Source: Galbitalea sp. SE-J8 (GTDB lineage: Bacteria; Actinomycetota; Actinomycetes; Actinomycetales; Microbacteriaceae). Taken from it: a stretch of DNA of 64,000 nt. Below, in pieces: positions 25,882 through 33,494 of the stretch. A model generated the notes under the pieces. The model was not told the origin of the DNA and searched no databases. It was given only the letters and a program-made list of their open reading frames with translations. The number at the start of each line of letters is the position of its first letter. Within the stretch, counting starts at the first letter, position 1. The DNA is taken from NCBI RefSeq assembly GCF_030345695.1, contig NZ_JAUASV010000016.1, positions 23,547-87,546 of the forward strand. The letters run 5' to 3'. The translations under genes and the position numbers were made by a program.

Positions 25882-27120
25882 GTGCCCATCTTGACCGACA
25901 TCCGCATGGGTATCGGCGTCATCAGCAACGCGATCGCGTCCTGGCGCGCCCGGCGCCGGGTGCAGGAGTTCGTCGACGCGCACCCGTGGCCGAGCGCGGA
26001 CGAGACGGAGATCGTCGTGCACTTCGCGGACGCGCCGGTGAACCTCTACCAGATCCGCCAGTGGTACGCGCCGCTCGTCGAGCTGTCCCGAACGCACCCC
26101 GTCGTCATCATGGCGCGCTCGCCGCTCGCGATGATGACGCTCGCGCAGGAGAGCCCGCTGCCGGTCGTGTACGTGCGCAAGATCGTCGACCTGGAGAACT
26201 TCGTCGCGAGCCGCGAGCCGAAGGTCGCGCTGTACGTCAACCAGAACGTGCGGAACTTCTCCATGCTGCGCTTCGGTCGCCTCTGGCACGTGTTCATCAA
26301 CCACGGCGAGAGCGACAAGGCCTACATGGTGAGCAACCAGTTCAAGGCGTACGACTTCGCACTCATCGCCGGGCAGGCGGCCCGTGAGCGGCTGTCCCGC
26401 ACGCTGTGGGGCTACGACGTGGCGGCGCGCACGTTCGAGATCGGGCGCCCGCAGGCCGACCACTTCGCCGGCGAGCTGCCGTACGCGCCGGACGACCGCA
26501 CCGTCGTGCTGTACGCGCCGACGTGGGAGGGCGACCGGGAGTCGATGCGCTACGGATCGGTGTCGAGCCACGGCGAGACCCTCGTGAAGGCGCTGCTGCA
26601 GACCGGCAGGCACCGCGTGATCTACCGCCCGCACCCGCGGAGCGGCATCGCCGACAGCGAGTACGGCGCGGCCAGCAAGCGGATCGTCGCCGCGCTCGCC
26701 GCCGCCAACGCCGACGACCCGACGGCCCAGCACGTCTTCGACGATCGCCCGGAGCTCGGCTGGCAGCTCGCCGCCGCCGACCTCGCGATCACGGACATCT
26801 CCGCGCTGGTCTACGACCGGCTGGCGACCGGCAAGCCGCTCATCGTCACGCGGCCGCTCTCGGATGCCGCGGAGATCGACGAGGGCGGCTACCTGAGCGC
26901 GGCCGAGTGGCTGACCGCCGCGGAGGCGACGGATGTCGTGGCGATCGCCGACCGCGTGCTCACGAGCGACGAGGCCCACGCCGCGCTCGAGCACTGGGTG
27001 TCGTGGTACTTCGGCGACACGACCGCCGGCGCCGCGACCGCGCGATTCCGCGCGGCGATGGACGCGCTCATGGTGCGCTGGGCCGCCGCGGATGCCGCGG
27101 ACGCGGCCCGGAACGGCTGA
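25882..27120 (+). CDS. CDP-glycerol glycerophosphotransferase family protein (TagF-like)
   Basis: 412 residues from GTG 25882 with AGGAGA upstream. The C-terminal two thirds match the CDP-glycerol:poly(glycerophosphate) glycerophosphotransferase domain: INHGESDKAYM, VLYAPTWEGDR (about residue 215), VIYRPHPRSG, and AAADLAITDISALVYDRLATGKP. These two His-containing segments form the active site in teichoic acid polymerases. The protein is short compared with full TagF and lacks a membrane anchor, so it may add one or a few glycerol-phosphate or other polyol-phosphate units. Confidence 0.88.
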   Translation: MPILTDIRMGIGVISNAIASWRARRRVQEFVDAHPWPSADETEIVVHFADAPVNLYQIRQWYAPLVELSRTHPVVIMARSPLAMMTLAQESPLPVVYVRKIVDLENFVASREPKVALYVNQNVRNFSMLRFGRLWHVFINHGESDKAYMVSNQFKAYDFALIAGQAARERLSRTLWGYDVAARTFEIGRPQADHFAGELPYAPDDRTVVLYAPTWEGDRESMRYGSVSSHGETLVKALLQTGRHRVIYRPHPRSGIADSEYGAASKRIVAALAAANADDPTAQHVFDDRPELGWQLAAADLAITDISALVYDRLATGKPLIVTRPLSDAAEIDEGGYLSAAEWLTAAEATDVVAIADRVLTSDEAHAALEHWVSWYFGDTTAGAATARFRAAMDALMVRWAAADAADAARNG

Positions 27121-27191
27121 CGCACGCCGTCGCGCACGGGCGGGAACGGTCGGTCGTTAAAATTTCGCTCGACTCGGCGACTCAGGACCGC

Positions 27192-27333
27192 TACTGTGCG
27201 ATCGTCCCCTTAACAGGGGAGCCCCGAACGTGGGTAGCGGCGCACCGAGGCCCGGCGGTGCGGTCGCTTCCTTCCGTTGCCGCCACAGCGCGCACTTCGG
27301 ACGTGCGCCCGACCCTCAGAGACGAAGGCCCCC
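27192..27333 (+). promoter_or_regulatory. promoter and possibly structured leader of the secreted protein
   Basis: A TACTGT box (27192-27197) would start transcription near 27204 and give a leader of about 130 nt. Two hairpins can be drawn: TCCCCT/AGGGGA (27205-27210 with 27215-27220) and GCACCG/CGGTGC (27242-27247 with 27256-27261). The pyrimidine-rich CGCTTCCTTCCG follows. Long leaders of secreted actinobacterial proteins are sometimes c-di-AMP riboswitches, but I could not match that consensus, so the class is left open. Confidence 0.35.
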
Positions 27334-28548
27334 ATGAGAACACGACGATTGACCGCGATCGGCGCGGTGGTCGCGATCGCCGCGGCGAGCTTGCTCGCCG
27401 CGACTCCCGCATCCGCGAATTCCGCGAGTTTCCCCAATCCGCTCGCGGCCAGCTCGGGACTGCGGATCACCTCGATCGACGCGAACTACGACGAGACGAG
27501 CCTCGTGGTCACGCAGCACGTCGCCGACGTGGCGCCCACCGGCGACTGGTCGACGACCCTCGTGATCCTGCCGCAGCCGACCATCGTCGCGACGGGAACA
27601 CCGCCCGACATCTTCGGCGTCATCTTCTACGTGACCGCCGGTGTGGCCGACCTGCAGGTCGTGCACGTCGTCGGCTCGACGAGCGTGCCCGTCGATCCCG
27701 CGGGCGTGAGCGTGCTGCGCAATGACGTCACGCACACGATCACGACGACGATCCCGACGGCGACCGTGCCGTACCCCGGCGACATCTACCTCGTGTCGAC
27801 GCTCCAGGACAGCGTCGCACCGGATCAGGCGCTCGCCGCCCAGAGCTACTCCGGGACGGAGCTCACCGGACTCGGACCGATCCGTCCGGCACCGGCACCG
27901 ACCTCGATCGTCGCGACCGCGACGTCGAGCACGCAGAGTGTCGACGGGCCGACGGCGGCGATCATCGCGATCGTGAACCCGTCCGGTGCGGCCGGCTCGG
28001 TGCAGGTGCTCGACGGCGGCTCGGCGATCGCCAGTGCCCCCGTGACGAACGGAATCGCCGTCGTGCCCATTCCGTCGACGCTCGCCGTCGGCGACCACAC
28101 GCTGACGAGCCGGTTCGTGCCGGCGGATGACACCGCGTTCGCGTCGTCGCTGTCGTCGGCCCTGCCCTTCACCGTGAAGAGCATCGTCGGGCCGGCCGGG
28201 CCCGCTGGGCCTCCCGGACCGGCCGGACCGGCCGGACCGGCTGCGTCCCCTGCGTCGAAGGCGACGACCACCGCGCTCGCGCTGTCGAAGCCGTCGCAGA
28301 AGCACGGATCGAAGAAGGTCGCGAAGCTCACGGTGACGGTATCGCCGACGGCGGCCGGAACGGTGGCCGTGTATGACGGCACCAAGGTGCTGAAGACGCT
28401 CACCGTGAAGAAGGGCAAGGCCTCCTACGCGTTCCCGAAGACGCTGAAGAAGGGTGCGCACAAGATCCGGGCGGTGTTCGTACCGTCGAACTTCGCTGCC
28501 TTCGCCGCCTCGGCATCGAAGACGGTGAAGTTCACCGTGAAGAAGTAG
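27334..28548 (+). CDS. secreted Ig-like repeat protein with collagen-like tract
   Basis: 404 residues from ATG 27334. A signal peptide (residues 1-30, cleavage after ASA) is followed by a beta-rich region with no recognised enzyme motif. Around residue 200 there is a bacterial Ig-like (Big_3 type) module, then GPAGPAGPPGPAGPAGPA, six collagen-like Gly-X-Y triplets at about residues 289-306. The end is a second Lys-rich Ig-like module (TVTVSPTAAGTVAVYDG). There is no LPXTG sorting signal or membrane anchor, so it is probably secreted or held by wall polymers. It lies inside the glycopolymer locus but its role is unknown. Confidence 0.8.
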   Translation: MRTRRLTAIGAVVAIAAASLLAATPASANSASFPNPLAASSGLRITSIDANYDETSLVVTQHVADVAPTGDWSTTLVILPQPTIVATGTPPDIFGVIFYVTAGVADLQVVHVVGSTSVPVDPAGVSVLRNDVTHTITTTIPTATVPYPGDIYLVSTLQDSVAPDQALAAQSYSGTELTGLGPIRPAPAPTSIVATATSSTQSVDGPTAAIIAIVNPSGAAGSVQVLDGGSAIASAPVTNGIAVVPIPSTLAVGDHTLTSRFVPADDTAFASSLSSALPFTVKSIVGPAGPAGPPGPAGPAGPAASPASKATTTALALSKPSQKHGSKKVAKLTVTVSPTAAGTVAVYDGTKVLKTLTVKKGKASYAFPKTLKKGAHKIRAVFVPSNFAAFAASASKTVKFTVKK

Positions 28549-30112
28549 CGGGCGGCTGCGGGCGGCGGGACGATCCCGCCGCCCGCAGCCGTGCCGGGCC
28601 GTTCTCCAGCGGCGCCGGTCCGAACGCCTCGCGGGCGCCGCGCACGATCTGGCGTCCGAGCAGGTGGTTGCCCACGCCGCCGACGACCGCGCCGATGCCG
28701 AACGGGATCGCCCGTCCGATCGCCGATGCGCCCTGCGACGCCGCGAACCGGCGCACGAAGCGGGAGCGCAGCTCGCCGCCGAGGCGCCCGAGGGCCGCCT
28801 TCGGCAGCTGCTTCGTCACGAGCTCGCCCCAGTAGCGCTGGCGCGCGGGCGCGACCCCCGCGGCCTGCCCGGCGAGCTGGCGCACGAGGTCGCCGCCGGC
28901 GCTGCCGAGCACGAGCGCCATGACGAGCGCTCGCGCCCGCTCCGGGTCGTCGACCGCGATGCCGTGCACCTCGGCGACCGACTGCGCGAACAACGCGCTC
29001 GCCTCGAGGAAGCCGCCCGTCTCGACCGCGCTGAGCGCGAACGAGGCGCCGACGCCGACCACCGGGAGAACGGATGCCGCGCCCACCGCGGCCCCGCCCA
29101 TCGTCACGGCCGCCAGGTAGCGGCGCTCGAGCGTCGCGACGACCTCCGCGGGCGTGGCCTGCGGTCGCGCCGAGCGGATGCCGCGCAGGTGCGCGAGCAC
29201 GACCGGCCGCTGCACGGAGAGCACGCGGTCGACACCGGACGCGAGCCAGCGCTGGGGGACGCCCGGGGCGGGGGTTGTGCTGGTGGTGGTGGTCTCGAGA
29301 CGCCGGCTCGCTGCGCTCGCGGGCTCCTCGACCGGCGGGGCGGGACGCCGTCGCCCCTCCGCTGGTTGAGGAGCGCCCGAGCGGAGCGAGGACGCGTCTC
29401 GAAACCATTCGTTCGCCGATGGAGCTGTGGTGGTCTCGAGACGCCGGCTCGCTGCGGTCGCGGGCTCCTCGGCCGGCGGGGCGGGACGCCGTCGCCCTTC
29501 CGTTGGTTGAGGAGCGCCCGAGCGCAGCGAGGACGCGTCTCGAAACCATTCGTTCGCCGAATGATCCGTGGTGGTCTCGAGACGCCGGCTCGCTGCGCTC
29601 GCGGGCTCCTCGACCGGCGGGGGAGCGGGCTCCTCGGCCGGCGGGGTGGGACGCCGTCGCCCTTCCGCTGGTTGAGGAGCGCCCGAGCGCAGCGAGGACG
29701 CGTCTCGAAACCATTCGTTCGCCGAATGATCCGTGGTGGTCTCGAGACGCCGGCTCGCTGCGCTCGCTGGCTCCTCGACCGGCGGGGCGGGACGCCGTCG
29801 CCCCTCCGTTGGTTGAGGAGCGCCCGAGCGCAGCGAGGACGCGTCTCGAAACCATTCGTTCGCCGATGGAGCTGTGGTGGTCTCGAGACGCCGGCTCGCT
29901 GCGCTCGCGGGCTCCTCGACCGGCGGGGTGGCTGTGGTGGTGGTCTCGAGACGCCGGCTCGCTGCGCTCGCGGGCTCCTCGACCAGCGGGGGAGCGGGCT
30001 CCTCGACCAGCGGGGGAGCGGGCTCCTCGACCGGCGGGGGAGCGGGCACGGCCGGCGGGGGAGCGGGCACGGCCGGCGGGGTGGCGGGCACGTCGGCCGA
30101 CGGTTGGGTCAC
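28532..30112 (-). CDS. EcsC-like membrane-associated protein with repeat-derived N-terminus
   Basis: 526 residues from GTG 30110-30112, overlapping the stop of the upstream ATPase gene (GTGA). Residues 1 to about 280 are low-complexity Pro/Ala/Glu-rich sequence encoded by the palindromic repeat, with the recurring phrases VEEPASAASRRLETTT and SANEWFRDASSLRSGAPQPT. Residues about 281-526 form a conserved hydrophobic domain with Gly-rich helices (MGGAAVGAASVLPVVGVGAS; IGRAIPFGIGAVVGGVGNHL) resembling EcsC-family proteins. The 3' end overlaps the secreted-protein gene by 17 bp and contains that gene's terminator. EcsC function is unknown. The true start may have been displaced by repeat insertion. 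Confidence 0.65.
   Translation of the reverse strand: MTQPSADVPATPPAVPAPPPAVPAPPPVEEPAPPLVEEPAPPLVEEPASAASRRLETTTTATPPVEEPASAASRRLETTTAPSANEWFRDASSLRSGAPQPTEGRRRPAPPVEEPASAASRRLETTTDHSANEWFRDASSLRSGAPQPAEGRRRPTPPAEEPAPPPVEEPASAASRRLETTTDHSANEWFRDASSLRSGAPQPTEGRRRPAPPAEEPATAASRRLETTTAPSANEWFRDASSLRSGAPQPAEGRRRPAPPVEEPASAASRRLETTTTSTTPAPGVPQRWLASGVDRVLSVQRPVVLAHLRGIRSARPQATPAEVVATLERRYLAAVTMGGAAVGAASVLPVVGVGASFALSAVETGGFLEASALFAQSVAEVHGIAVDDPERARALVMALVLGSAGGDLVRQLAGQAAGVAPARQRYWGELVTKQLPKAALGRLGGELRSRFVRRFAASQGASAIGRAIPFGIGAVVGGVGNHLLGRQIVRGAREAFGPAPLENGPARLRAAGSSRRPQPPATSSR
28554..28590. terminator. very stable hairpin after the Ig-like gene
   Basis: A 17-bp perfect stem (GGCTGCGGGCGGCGGGA, 28554-28570, with its complement 28574-28590) and a CGA loop begin 6 nt after the secreted-protein stop. 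It lies inside the 3' coding end of the opposing EcsC-like gene, so it could end transcription of both. Confidence 0.75.
29291..30080. repeat. palindromic-family repeat array, locus 2
   Basis: Four inverted pairs of about 43-bp units. Form A (GGTCTCGAGACGCC...GGGCTCCTCGACC) starts at 29291, 29432, 29573, 29738, 29879 and 29942. Form B (GGTTGAGGAGCGCCCGAGCG...GTCTCGAAACC) starts at 29364, 29505, 29670 and 29811. A and B are separated by about 30-55 bp. Between B and the next A lies a short spacer in two versions, one ending GATGGAGCTG and the other GAATGATCCG. The left end decays into partial copies of GGGCTCCTCGACC. The array is read as the N-terminal half of the EcsC-like protein. Confidence 0.9.
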
Positions 30113-30888
30113 GACGTGACAGCGTAATCCTCGTGGTAACGGCTGAGCACCGTCTCCAGGTCGCCGTCCAGCACGAGGCGGCCCTTGTCCAGGTAGAGCC
30201 CGCGTGTGCAGAACCGGCGCAGGTCGTTCTCGTTGTGCGAGACGAAGAACAGCGTGCGTCCGCCCTCGAGCAGCTGGCCGATGCGGGCGTAGCACTTCTC
30301 CCGGAACGCCTTGTCGCCGACGGCGAGCACCTCGTCGACGAGGATGATCGGCTCCTCGAGCTCCGTCACGACGCTGAACGCGACCCGCACCTTCATGCCG
30401 TTCGACAGGTGCTTGTACGGGGTGTCCAGGAAGTCCCCGACCTCGGCGAACGCGATCATGCGGTCGAAGCGCTCGTCGATCTCGCGCCGCGACATCCCGT
30501 GCAGCCCGGCGGCGAGGTACACGTTGTCGCGCACGGTGAGCTCCCCGACGAAACCGCCGGTGATCTCGATGAGCGGGGCGACGCCGCCGTGCACGCGCAC
30601 GCGCCCCTCATCCGGAAGCATCACCTGCGCGACGAGCTTGAGCAGCGTCGACTTGCCTTGCCCGTTGCGCCCGACGACACCGATCGCCTCGCCGGCGCGC
30701 ACCTCGAACGAGACGTCGCGCAGCGCCCAGAACTCACCCGGCAGCGTTCGACGGCTCGAGCCCGCGAACAGGTCCTTGAACGTGCGGCGGGCCTGGCGAT
30801 TGCGCTTGAAACGGATGCCGAGGCCGTCGACCTCGATCACCGGCGCGGCGCCGCGCGTCGTGGCGGCCGCATCCATCAGATCTCGCAC
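30109..30888 (-). CDS. polysaccharide/teichoic acid ABC exporter, ATPase (TagH type)
   Basis: 259 residues from GTG 30886-30888, 3 nt after the permease stop; ATG 30874-30876 is an alternative. The motifs are VGRNGQGKSTLLKLVAQVM (Walker A), YKHLSNGMKVRVAFSV (signature with the degenerate form typical of Wzt/TagH), IILVDEVLAVGD (Walker B) and FVSHN (H-loop). The segment PLIEITGGFVGELTVRDNVYL is characteristic of O-antigen/teichoic acid exporters. There is no C-terminal carbohydrate-binding extension. With the permease it should move a lipid-linked glycopolymer across the membrane. Confidence 0.93.
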   Translation of the reverse strand: MRDLMDAAATTRGAAPVIEVDGLGIRFKRNRQARRTFKDLFAGSSRRTLPGEFWALRDVSFEVRAGEAIGVVGRNGQGKSTLLKLVAQVMLPDEGRVRVHGGVAPLIEITGGFVGELTVRDNVYLAAGLHGMSRREIDERFDRMIAFAEVGDFLDTPYKHLSNGMKVRVAFSVVTELEEPIILVDEVLAVGDKAFREKCYARIGQLLEGGRTLFFVSHNENDLRRFCTRGLYLDKGRLVLDGDLETVLSRYHEDYAVTS

Positions 30889-30891
30889 GTC

Positions 30892-31689
30892 TCAGATCTC
30901 CTTGAGCACGGCGGCTTCGGATCGGCCGAACACCGCGAGTCCGAGCAGCAGGATGCCGATGCTCACGAGCGCGCTCACGAGCACGGACGGAACGTCGAGC
31001 TGCTGCGGGAAGAAGCCCGCGCGGTAGAGGGAGAGGATGCCGGTGAGCGGGTTCAGGCCGGCCCAGTCGTGCAGCGCGGCGGGCAGGTCGGTCACGCCGT
31101 AGACGATGGGGGAGGCGTAGAACAGCACGCGCAGGATGAGCTTCACCGCGCGGTGCAGGTCGGTCAGGAACACGACGAGCGGCGCCACGATGAGGCCGAC
31201 GCCGAGGGTCAGCACGGTCTGGATCGCGATGGCCGGCAGCCACAGCACGAGCTGCCAGTGCGCCGTCGCGCCGCCCACGATCGCGAACACCGCGAGCACA
31301 GGGATGCTCAGCAGGAACTCGACGCCCTTCGAGAGCACGAGGCTCGCGACCCAGATCGTGCGCGGGATGGTCGTGGAACGGACGAGCTTCGCCTCGAACG
31401 AGAAGGCACGGGTGGCATCCGAGACGGCGCCGTTGAACCAGGTCCACGGCAGCAGCGCGGTGAGCAGGAACACGATGTAGGGCGTCTCGCCGACCGCGCC
31501 GCGCCCGAAGACGACCGCGAACACGAACCAGTAGACCGCCGCCATCAGGAGCGGGTCGAGCACCGACCAGATGTAGCCGAGCGCCGACGTCGAGTAGCGC
31601 TTCTTGAGGTCACGGCTCGCGAGCAGCCAGAGCGCGTGCCGGTACCGCGCCACGGGCGATCGCGTCGCGCGCGCGGGCAGAGCAGTCAC
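30892..31689 (-). CDS. polysaccharide/teichoic acid ABC exporter, permease (TagG type)
   Basis: 265 residues from GTG 31687-31689 with AAGGACG upstream and a TAGGAT box about 30 nt before. It has six membrane helices of the ABC-2 family; the N-terminal cytoplasmic helix LWLLASRDLKKRYSTSALGY, with RDLKKRY contacting the ATPase, and NGAVSDATRAF are typical of TagG/Wzm permeases. It is followed directly by its ATPase. Together with the glycosyltransferase and CDP-glycerol-type genes at 23087-27120 it supports a wall-polymer locus. Confidence 0.93.
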   Translation of the reverse strand: MTALPARATRSPVARYRHALWLLASRDLKKRYSTSALGYIWSVLDPLLMAAVYWFVFAVVFGRGAVGETPYIVFLLTALLPWTWFNGAVSDATRAFSFEAKLVRSTTIPRTIWVASLVLSKGVEFLLSIPVLAVFAIVGGATAHWQLVLWLPAIAIQTVLTLGVGLIVAPLVVFLTDLHRAVKLILRVLFYASPIVYGVTDLPAALHDWAGLNPLTGILSLYRAGFFPQQLDVPSVLVSALVSIGILLLGLAVFGRSEAAVLKEI

Positions 31690-31753
31690 GGGCGTCCTTC
31701 GTCGGGTGGAACGGCCCCGATCCTATGCCCGCGCGGCGAAGCGGAGGACGCGA

Positions 31754-32443
31754 TCAGACGAAGAGGTTGGCCCGCTCGAGGTCTTCGGCGAAGTCGATCT
31801 CGACCGCGTAGAGGTCGCTGATGTCGAGCGGCTCGACGCGCGCGCCCTGCTCGATGGCGAGCTCGAGGCCGCGCTCGAAGTAGTCCTGGTCGTCGACGCG
31901 CTTGAGCTGCGCGATGAGCGCCGCCTTGTGCTCGCGCGAGATGTAGTTGATGCCGACGGCCTCGCCGAGTCCCCCGCGCACGGTCTTCGACAGCTCGCGG
32001 ATGTAGCCCGCCGCATCCGTCGTGTACTTGACCTCCTCGTCGGACACCTTTGCGGTGTTGACCGAGACGAAGGACTGGTCGCGCGCGATGAACGCCGCGG
32101 CGCGGGTGAGCGCCTCGGGGTCGAAGACGACGTCGCCGTTCATCCAGAGCACACCGCCGGGCGCGCTCGCCTGCAGGGCGCGCAGCAGGCTCTTCGACGT
32201 GTTCGTCTGGTCGTAGAGGTCGTTGTAGACGAACGTCGCGTCGGGGTGCGCCTCGATGATGTGCTCGAGCTTGTAGCCGACCACGATGGTCACCTGCGCG
32301 GCCTCGCCGAACGCGAAGCGGATGTTGTCGAACTGCTGCTGCATGATGGAGCGGCCGTCGGCGAGCGGCGTGAGCGGCTTCGGCAGCGAACGGCCCAGTC
32401 GGCTGCCCATTCCGGCAGCGAGGATCACGATCTGCGTGGTCAC
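31754..32443 (-). CDS. sugar/choline-type nucleotidyltransferase (LicC-like)
   Basis: 229 residues from GTG 32441-32443; GGAGG lies 6-10 nt upstream. The N-terminal nucleotide-binding signature is VILAAGMGSRLGRSLPKPLTPL; VLWMNGDVVFD contains the metal-binding Asp. The short length and pattern (single GT-A-like domain, AVGINYIS) resemble LicC-type cytidylyltransferases and small sugar-1-phosphate nucleotidyltransferases. In this setting it could make the CDP- or NDP-activated alcohol or sugar used by the CDP-alcohol/CDP-glycerol transferases nearby, which is an inference. Confidence 0.82.
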   Translation of the reverse strand: MTTQIVILAAGMGSRLGRSLPKPLTPLADGRSIMQQQFDNIRFAFGEAAQVTIVVGYKLEHIIEAHPDATFVYNDLYDQTNTSKSLLRALQASAPGGVLWMNGDVVFDPEALTRAAAFIARDQSFVSVNTAKVSDEEVKYTTDAAGYIRELSKTVRGGLGEAVGINYISREHKAALIAQLKRVDDQDYFERGLELAIEQGARVEPLDISDLYAVEIDFAEDLERANLFV

Positions 32444-32588
32444 GGTCGGCCTCCAAAGAGAAATCGTCGAGAGGTGCGGCGGGAGGTGTTTCCCGGCTGT
32501 TTACCGCACGTTGTCTGGCGCGACACGTCCTTGTGCTGATGCCACTCTACGGGATGGGCCCCAACGCGAGCCTAAATCCAATCGAACC

Positions 32589-32627
32589 CGGTGCATAACC
32601 CAGTGTGCACCGACCGGTCGATAGGGT
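32589..32627 (+). promoter_or_regulatory. operator-like inverted repeat and -10 box before an ABC transporter
   Basis: CGGTGCA (32589-32595) and TGCACCG (32606-32612) form a 7-bp inverted repeat with 10-bp spacer, across the expected -35 region. TAGGGT (32622-32627) ends 6 nt before GTG 32634, which suggests a leaderless and regulated message. Confidence 0.45.
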
Positions 32628-32633
32628 GGTCGC

Positions 32634-33494
32634 GTGGACTCGGGGGGCGCGGAGACGGCATCGACCGCGGCGGCGCGCCCCGGCCGGCCCACGCGATCGC
32701 GGGCCGCGAAGAAGCCCGCGCCCGCGGCGCCCCGCGAGATCGCGCTCCGCCTCGACGGACTCGTCAAGCGCTTCGACGACACGACGGCCGTGGCCGGCAT
32801 CGACCTCGCCGTCGAGCAGGGCTCGTTCTACGGCATCGTCGGCCCGAACGGCGCCGGCAAGACCACGACCCTGTCGATGGTGTCGGGCCTGCTCCGTCCC
32901 GACGCGGGCAGCGTGCACATCGGCGACCTCGACGTGTGGCGCGATCCCGTCGCCGCGAAGCGCCTGATGGGGGTGCTCCCCGACAAACTGCGGATCTTCG
33001 ACCGGCTCACCGGCGGGCAGCTGCTCTACTACAACGGGGTGCTCCGCGGTCTCGACCGGGCCACCGTCATGCTCCGCTCCCGCGACCTGGCCGCCGCGTT
33101 CGGCCTCGAGGACTCGCTCGGCCGGCTGGTCAGCGACTACAGCGCGGGGATGACGAAGAAGCTCTCGCTCGCCGCGGCGATGATCCACTCGCCGCGACTG
33201 CTCGTGCTCGACGAGCCGTTCGAGGCCGTCGACCCGGTGTCCGCCGCGAACGTCATCGAGATCCTGCGGCGCTACGTCACGGCGGGCGGCACGGTCGTGC
33301 TCTCGAGCCACACCATGAACCTCATCGAGCGGATCTGCGACCACGTCGCGATCATCGTCAACGGCGCCGTGCTCTCCAGCGGCACGATGGCGGAGGTGCG
33401 CGGCGCGGCAACCCTCGAGGACCGGTTCGTCGAGCTCGCGGGCGGTCGCCGGGCGGCGGAGGGGCTCGAATGGTTGAGCAGTTTCTCGGACTGA
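32634..33494 (+). CDS. ABC transporter ATP-binding protein
   Basis: 286 residues, GTG 32634. A basic, Ala/Pro-rich N-terminal extension of about 37 residues precedes the ATPase domain. Motifs: VGPNGAGKTTTLSMVSGLL (Walker A), DYSAGMTKKLSLAAAMIH (signature), LLVLDEPFEAVDP (Walker B), LSSHTMNLIERI (H-loop). It fits the ABC-2 (drug/lipid/antibiotic-like) group. It overlaps the large membrane gene that follows by 25 nt and is surely its partner. The cargo is unknown. Confidence 0.92.
   Translation: MDSGGAETASTAAARPGRPTRSRAAKKPAPAAPREIALRLDGLVKRFDDTTAVAGIDLAVEQGSFYGIVGPNGAGKTTTLSMVSGLLRPDAGSVHIGDLDVWRDPVAAKRLMGVLPDKLRIFDRLTGGQLLYYNGVLRGLDRATVMLRSRDLAAAFGLEDSLGRLVSDYSAGMTKKLSLAAAMIHSPRLLVLDEPFEAVDPVSAANVIEILRRYVTAGGTVVLSSHTMNLIERICDHVAIIVNGAVLSSGTMAEVRGAATLEDRFVELAGGRRAAEGLEWLSSFSD

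Noticed and set aside
29291..30080. The repeat arrays as CRISPR
   Set aside because: Units are inverted pairs with near-identical spacers rather than direct repeats with unique spacers, and no cas genes are present.
29074..31821. A 915-codon open frame on the plus strand across the repeat array and the TagGH genes
   Set aside because: It is antisense to two well-supported ABC genes; the frame is open because the repeat has few stops and the codon bias keeps antisense frames open.
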